A stretch of DNA of 10,892 bases from CBDDRG01 sp965232975 (GTDB lineage: Bacteria > Pseudomonadota > Gammaproteobacteria > Pseudomonadales > Porticoccaceae), in contig CBDDRG010000296.1 in NCBI GenBank assembly GCA_965232975.1, positions 1-10,892 on the forward strand, written 5' to 3'. The position numbers and the translations under genes are program-made. The notes below the pieces were generated by a model. That model was not told the DNA's origin, made no database searches, and saw only the letters and a program-made list of their open reading frames with translations. Below, one piece after another: positions 6,792 through 10,892 of the stretch; the stretch's first letter is position 1; every line of letters begins with the position of its first letter.

Positions 6792-7889
6792 ATGAAAGCA
6801 CTGGTTGTCGGAGGTACCGGCCCGACGGGGCCCTTTATCGTCAATGGTCTACTCGCACGCGGTTACGACGTGTCGATTTTTCATCGCGGCACCCACGAGA
6901 TCGTCGAGATCCCGCCCCAGGTCGAGCACATCCATGGCGACCCGCACTTTCTCGAAACCATCAATGCGGCGCTGGGCGACCGCACTTTCGATCTCGCCGT
7001 GGTTACCTACGGCCGCATTCGCCATCTGGCGCAGGCATTGGTGGGCAGGGTGGGCCGCTTTGTCAGCGTCGGCGGCGTCGCCAGCTACCGCGGCTATATG
7101 GATCCCAACGCGCTGTTTCCGGTAGGGGCGCGGGTGCCGCTGAGCGAGCAGGCCCCGGTGGTCGATAGCGAACAGGAGCATCGCTTTTCCTACCTGATCG
7201 CGCAGACCGAGCAGGCGGTGCTCGAGCATCACCCGACCGCCGCCCACTTCCGCTACCCCCAGGTCTATGGGCCCTACCAACTGGTGCCGAGGGAGTGGAG
7301 CATCCTGCGCCGCATCCTCGACCGCAGGCCCTTCATCGTGGTGCCCGAGGACGGCCTGACGCTCTCGACCCATGGCTATGCCGGCAACCTGGGTCACGCC
7401 GTGTTGCTGGCCGTCGATCAGCCCCGCGCCTCGGCGGGGCAGATTTACAACTGTGGCGACGAGGAGCAGTTGACGCTGCGCCAGATCATCGAGGTGATGT
7501 GCCGCAAAATGGGATACCCGATGGAGATCATCGGCATGCCTTACCGCATTGCCCACCCGTCGCGGCCCTATGCCCCCGCCACTCCGCACCACCGCGTCGT
7601 GGACTTGCAGAAAATCAAGACCCAACTCGGCTATCGCGATCCCTGCCCGGTGGTCGAAGCCCTGGGGCTGACGGCGGACTGGCTGCTCACCAACCGGCCG
7701 GAGCCGGGTGGCGAGCTGGAACAGCGCTTGCAGGATCCGTTCGACTATGGGGCGGAGGATCGTCTGGTGAGCGCCTGGCGGGACAGTCTGGACGCGCTCG
7801 CCAGGATTCCGTTCACCGTCGCGGGCGAGCGTCCCCACCCCTATGCCCACCCCAAAAAGCCGGGGGAAAAGGATCACCGCAATCGCTGA
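6792..7889 (+). CDS. Atypical SDR, NAD(P)-dependent epimerase/dehydratase-like
   Basis: A 365-residue protein starting with a Rossmann motif GGTGPTG (residues 7-13, GxxGxxG), then strand-helix alternation, FVSVGGVASYRG (90-101), RYPQVYGPYQ (154-163) and a C-terminal region resembling extended SDR sugar-nucleotide epimerases or plant CSP41-type proteins (GQIYNCGDEEQLTLRQIIEV, 216-235). The expected YxxxK catalytic pair is not intact: the best candidate is Y134-LIA-Q138, with Gln in place of Lys. It may therefore bind a dinucleotide with altered or no redox activity. The substrate is unknown. ATG 6792 has GAGGGGAG (6778-6785) six bases upstream. Its composition is like the housekeeping genes, unlike the preceding monooxygenase. 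It ends 49 bases before purD and could be co-transcribed with it. Confidence 0.8.
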   Translation: MKALVVGGTGPTGPFIVNGLLARGYDVSIFHRGTHEIVEIPPQVEHIHGDPHFLETINAALGDRTFDLAVVTYGRIRHLAQALVGRVGRFVSVGGVASYRGYMDPNALFPVGARVPLSEQAPVVDSEQEHRFSYLIAQTEQAVLEHHPTAAHFRYPQVYGPYQLVPREWSILRRILDRRPFIVVPEDGLTLSTHGYAGNLGHAVLLAVDQPRASAGQIYNCGDEEQLTLRQIIEVMCRKMGYPMEIIGMPYRIAHPSRPYAPATPHHRVVDLQKIKTQLGYRDPCPVVEALGLTADWLLTNRPEPGGELEQRLQDPFDYGAEDRLVSAWRDSLDALARIPFTVAGERPHPYAHPKKPGEKDHRNR

Positions 7890-7896
7890 GCCGCGG

Positions 7897-7902
7897 TATA
7901 AA
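7897..7902 (+). promoter_or_regulatory. Possible -10 element for purD
   Basis: TATAAA stands out in an AT-rich patch of the short SDR-purD gap, 37 bases before the purD ATG. No recognisable -35 is present 16-18 bases upstream, so purD may simply be read through from the SDR gene. Confidence 0.25.
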
Positions 7903-7938
7903 AAATGCTTAAGTTTCTTATCAACCTTGAGTAACTGC

Positions 7939-9234
7939 ATGAATATATTGGTTATTGGCTCCGGCGGCCGCGAGCACGCACTGGCCTGGAAAATCGCCCA
8001 AAGCCCCCGGGTCAGCGCGGTTTACGCGGCCCCCGGCAACGCCGGCACGGCCAGCGAACCCAAAGTGCAGAATGTTGCTATCGACACTGACGATTTTGCG
8101 GCGCTGGTCGATTTCGTCACCGCGCACAACGTCGGCCTGACCATCGTCGGCCCGGAGGCGCCGCTGGTCGCGGGCATCGTCGACCATTTCGAGGAGCGCG
8201 GTTTGCGCATCTTTGGCCCGCGCCAGGGCGCCGCCCAACTCGAAGGCTCCAAAGCCTTTACCAAGGATTTCCTCGCCCGCCACGGTATTCCGACGGCGGC
8301 CTATCAAAGCTTCACCGCATTGGCGCCCGCGCTCGCCTATCTGCGCGGGCGCACCCTGCCGATTGTCATCAAGGCCGATGGCCTCGCCTCAGGCAAGGGC
8401 GTCGTCGTCGCGACCTCGCTGGAAGAGGCTACCCTCGCGCTGGAGGGTATGCTCGTCGGCGGGACTTTCGGCACCGCGGGCAGATGCGTGGTCATCGAGG
8501 ATTTTCTCGCTGGCGAGGAGGCCAGCTTCATCGTCATGGTCGATGGCGAGCATGTGTTGCCGCTGGCCACCAGCCAGGATCACAAGCGTGTCGGCGACGG
8601 CGATACCGGGCCCAACACCGGCGGCATGGGCGCCTATTCGCCGGCGCCGGTGGTCACCGATGTCGTGTTCCAGCGGGTGATGAGCGAGGTGATCATGCCG
8701 ACCGTGCGCGGCATGGCGGCCGAGGGCAACACATACCGCGGCTTTCTGTATGCGGGTTTGATGATCGACGCCGCCGGCGCGCCCATGGTCATCGAATACA
8801 ACTGCCGCCTGGGCGACCCCGAAACCCAACCCATCCTGATGCGCCTGCAAGCGGATCTGGTCGATCTGTTTGAAGCCACCCTCGACCACCGGCTGGCCAC
8901 CACAGTCGCGCACTGGGATCCGCGCAAGGCCGTGGGTGTGGTGATGGCGGCTGGTGGCTATCCCGGGGAATACCGCATCGGTGATGTCCTCACCAGCCTG
9001 CCGGCGGAAACCGCTACCACCAAGGTGTTCCACGCCGGCACTCAACTGCGCGGCGGCGAGATCCAGACCACCGGTGGCCGGGTGCTGTGCGTGACCGCGC
9101 TCGGCGATACCGTCGCGGCGGCGCAGCGGGAAGCGTACGAATGCGTGCAACAGATCGCCTGGGAGGGCGCCTTTTGCCGCACCGATATCGGCTTGCGGGC
9201 GATCGTGCGGGAACGCCAGGAACTTCAGATTTAA
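7939..9234 (+). CDS. purD: PurD, phosphoribosylamine-glycine ligase (GAR synthetase)
   Basis: A 431-residue ATP-grasp ligase of normal family length. It joins glycine to 5-phosphoribosylamine with ATP to give GAR, the second step of purine synthesis and the source of the PurT substrate. Motifs in order: MNILVIGSGGREHALAWK (1-18), APGNAGTA (31-38), VGPEAPLVAGI (70-80), GPRQGAAQLEGSKAFTKDF (93-111), KADGLASGKGVVVA (145-158), EDFLAGEEAS (187-196), DGDTGPNTGGMGAYSP (220-235) and the Mg-binding EYNCRLGDPETQP (286-298). The frame is open for 32 more codons upstream, but the conserved N-terminus begins exactly at ATG 7939, so that start is chosen; its Shine-Dalgarno is weak (GAG at 7929-7931). It stands alone, without the purH often found beside it. 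A strong hairpin follows. Confidence 0.97.
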   Translation: MNILVIGSGGREHALAWKIAQSPRVSAVYAAPGNAGTASEPKVQNVAIDTDDFAALVDFVTAHNVGLTIVGPEAPLVAGIVDHFEERGLRIFGPRQGAAQLEGSKAFTKDFLARHGIPTAAYQSFTALAPALAYLRGRTLPIVIKADGLASGKGVVVATSLEEATLALEGMLVGGTFGTAGRCVVIEDFLAGEEASFIVMVDGEHVLPLATSQDHKRVGDGDTGPNTGGMGAYSPAPVVTDVVFQRVMSEVIMPTVRGMAAEGNTYRGFLYAGLMIDAAGAPMVIEYNCRLGDPETQPILMRLQADLVDLFEATLDHRLATTVAHWDPRKAVGVVMAAGGYPGEYRIGDVLTSLPAETATTKVFHAGTQLRGGEIQTTGGRVLCVTALGDTVAAAQREAYECVQQIAWEGAFCRTDIGLRAIVRERQELQI

Positions 9235-9256
9235 GCTGCAGTCTTCGCTGTCACGG

Positions 9257-9291
9257 CGTGCCCCGCGCGGTAAATAACCGCGCGGGGCACG
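9257..9291 (+). terminator. GC-rich hairpin after purD
   Basis: CGTGCCCCGCGCGGT (9257-9271) and ACCGCGCGGGGCACG (9277-9291) form a perfect 15-bp stem with the loop AAATA, 23 bases after the purD stop. The stem is very stable, but what follows (TGTTGAAAT) is only a poor U-tract. It most likely ends the purD transcript, possibly with Rho or as a 3'-end stabiliser. Confidence 0.65.
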
Positions 9292-9469
9292 TGTTGAAAT
9301 ACCCATGGTATTCGGTTGACAGGTGCAATAAGCTCATCGGTGACAGTCTTTATTCGACGCCCGCGTCTTGCGCCGATTTGTTATCGACGGCGTCTTGTGC
9401 GCGGGTGCAGCGAGGGCAAAGCTACAACCATTCAATTAGCCACCAAAACAGACATTCAACAGGTACAGG

Positions 9470-9487
9470 GCTGCCCTCGACGGCAGC
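9470..9487 (+). other. Small hairpin abutting the amidohydrolase ribosome binding site
   Basis: GCTGCC (9470-9475) and GGCAGC (9482-9487) pair around CTCGAC. The stem ends one base before the Shine-Dalgarno GGGAG (9488-9492) of the next gene, so it could affect ribosome access. The rest of the 9292-9500 gap shows no clear promoter or gene. Confidence 0.35.
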
Positions 9488-9500
9488 GGGAGAAAAGGCA

Positions 9501-10892
9501 ATGACGTACGACATAGTGATCAAGAATGGCACCGTCATCGATGGTTCCGGGTTGCCGCGCTATCGCGCCGATGTCGGCATCAAGGACGGCAAAATCACCC
9601 ATATCGGCCGCATCCGCGACGCCGCCAAACAGGTCATCGACGCCACCGGCCAGGTGGTGTCGCCCGGCTTCATCGATGGCCACACCCACATGGACGCCCA
9701 GGTCAACTGGGACCCACTCGGCACCTGCTCGGTGTGGCACGGCATCACTACCGTGGTCATGGGCAACTGCGGTTTTACGCTGGCGCCCTGTGCCGCCAAA
9801 GACAAGCACCTGGTGGTGCGCAACCTGGAACGCGCCGAAGACATCGCCGGCGAAGCCATGGAGGCCGGCATCGACTGGACCTGGGAAACCTTCGCGCAGT
9901 ATCTCGACACCATCGAAGCCCTGCCCAAGGGCATCAACTACAGCGGCTACGTCGGCCACTCGGCGCTGCGCACCTACGCCATGGGCGAACGCGCGTTCAG
10001 CGAGGCGCCTACGGCTGCGGAGATGGCAGCGATGAAAGCGGAGCTGGAATCGGCCATTCGCGCCGGTGCCATCGGCTTTTCGACATCGCGCACGCGCAAC
10101 CACCAGACCCCGGATGGCCAGCCCGTGGCCAGTCGCATCGCGACCTGGGACGAAGTGCGCGAGCTGGTCGGCGTACTCAGCGATCTCGACACCGGGCTGG
10201 TCGAGATTGCCAATGAGGAGGTGGGTCGCGACCCAGTCGCGCAGCGCGACTATCAAGTGCGCCTGCGCGACCTCGCTGTCGAATCCGGTCGCCCACTGAC
10301 GTTCGGCATGTTCAGCAGCCGCCGCGCGCCCGACATCTGGCCGCCGTACTTCGCATTGCTGGACGAGACGGCTGCGTTGGGTGGGCGGATGTTCATCCAG
10401 GCCCACAGCCGCGCGCTCAATGTGCTGATGTCGTTTGAAACCCGCCTGCCGTTCGACAAATACCCGGTGTGGAAGGAGCTGCGCAAAAAGCCGCTGGCAG
10501 AGCAGGAGACAATGTTGCGCGACCCCGCGATCCGCGCCCAACTGGTTGAATCTGCCAAGGGCAACCATTTGGAAAAACAAGGCGTTGGCGCTGAAATGCG
10601 GCATCCGGATTACGAGTGGTTGCTGATCATGGACACCATTCCCGGGCCCCACCGCACCGTTGCCGAAGTGGCGCGGGAGCGCGGCAAGGATCCGGTCGAG
10701 GTCATGATCGAAGTCGCGCTCGAACACCACCTCAAAGTGTTCTTCCGCCAGCCGCTGTTCAACGAAAACCAGGATCATGTGCTGGAGATGATGCGCCATC
10801 CCCGCTCCGTGGTGACCTTCTCCGACTCCGGTGCGCACGTTTCCCAGATCATGGATTCGTCGCTGCAAACCCATGTGTTGAGTCACTGGGTG
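9501..10892 (+). CDS. Amidohydrolase, N-acyl-D-amino-acid deacylase type (3' end outside window)
   Basis: Open from ATG 9501 to the window edge, 464 codons without a stop; relatives of this type run to about 550-600 residues, so the C-terminal end is missing. The N-terminus MTYDIVIKNGTVIDGSGLP and SPGFIDGHTHMDAQ (54-67) are the beta-domain and first metal motif (H61, H63) of metal-dependent amidohydrolases. GNCGF with C90 corresponds to the zinc-binding cysteine of D-aminoacylase, GFSTSRTRNHQTPDGQPV (192-209) is typical of the group, and SDSGAH (441-446) supplies the catalytic aspartate D442. These enzymes hydrolyse N-acyl-D-amino acids or related cyclic amides in the cytoplasm; the substrate here is unknown. 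Zinc histidines of classical D-aminoacylases (in THxR and HHK motifs) are not seen at the expected places. GGGAG (9488-9492) lies eight bases before the start. It is separated from purD by a hairpin, so it is probably its own unit. Confidence 0.9.
   Translation, partial: MTYDIVIKNGTVIDGSGLPRYRADVGIKDGKITHIGRIRDAAKQVIDATGQVVSPGFIDGHTHMDAQVNWDPLGTCSVWHGITTVVMGNCGFTLAPCAAKDKHLVVRNLERAEDIAGEAMEAGIDWTWETFAQYLDTIEALPKGINYSGYVGHSALRTYAMGERAFSEAPTAAEMAAMKAELESAIRAGAIGFSTSRTRNHQTPDGQPVASRIATWDEVRELVGVLSDLDTGLVEIANEEVGRDPVAQRDYQVRLRDLAVESGRPLTFGMFSSRRAPDIWPPYFALLDETAALGGRMFIQAHSRALNVLMSFETRLPFDKYPVWKELRKKPLAEQETMLRDPAIRAQLVESAKGNHLEKQGVGAEMRHPDYEWLLIMDTIPGPHRTVAEVARERGKDPVEVMIEVALEHHLKVFFRQPLFNENQDHVLEMMRHPRSVVTFSDSGAHVSQIMDSSLQTHVLSHWV

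Noticed and set aside
7843..7938. An upstream purD start overlapping the SDR gene
   Set aside because: The conserved PurD N-terminus starts at ATG 7939. The 32 extra residues resemble no PurD and overlap the SDR coding end.
6849..7940. Long minus-strand frame opposite the SDR gene, with similar ones opposite purT and purD
   Set aside because: The translations are His/Gln/Arg-rich without motifs, as expected from the complement of GC-rich genes.
9316..9321. TTGACA as a -35 box for the amidohydrolase
   Set aside because: No acceptable -10 lies 16-18 bases downstream.
9456..10886. A 476-codon open frame on the minus strand at the right end
   Set aside because: It is the antisense shadow of the amidohydrolase, whose + strand frame carries ordered family motifs and runs open to the edge.

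Overview
The window reads as chromosomal DNA of a GC-rich gammaproteobacterium. Two things point there: the overlapping hemX-hemY pair, which is the distal part of the hemCDXY operon, and a close YegQ/TrhP relative next to a PurT whose active-site residues appear to share E. coli numbering. The genus cannot be fixed from what is here. Most genes are compact, GC-rich and ordinary housekeeping. No rRNA, tRNA, CRISPR array, phage module or defence system was seen.

Layout: (1) 1-1714, the 3' end of hemX, then hemY, joined by an ATGA overlap (+). (2) 1820-3175, trhP/yegQ on the minus strand, convergent with hemY. (3) 3176-3307, a divergent control region with a TATAAT box, a short direct repeat and nested dyads, leading into purT (3308-4489, +). 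(4) 4604-6424, a type I Baeyer-Villiger flavin monooxygenase gene whose base composition is clearly more AT-rich than its neighbours. (5) 6425-6791, a 367-base gap with a long perfect inverted repeat and a 39-codon ORF that may be the decayed start of an IS256-type transposase. (6) 6792-7889, an atypical SDR (NAD-dependent epimerase-like) gene, 49 bases before purD (7939-9234). (7) A strong GC-rich hairpin at 9257-9291. (8) 9501 to the window end, an amidohydrolase of the N-acyl-D-amino-acid deacylase type, cut off at its 3' side.

How the genes fit together: PurD makes glycinamide ribonucleotide (GAR) and PurT formylates it with formate and ATP, so two successive steps of purine synthesis lie about 3.5 kb apart. 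HemX/HemY belong to tetrapyrrole synthesis and TrhP to wobble-uridine hydroxylation of tRNA. The monooxygenase, SDR and amidohydrolase look like accessory or catabolic genes. The monooxygenase plus the scarred DNA behind it is the best candidate for an acquired segment between purT and the SDR-purD pair. I see no convincing new multi-gene system. The points most worth a second look are the scarred 6425-6791 region and the acquired-looking monooxygenase.
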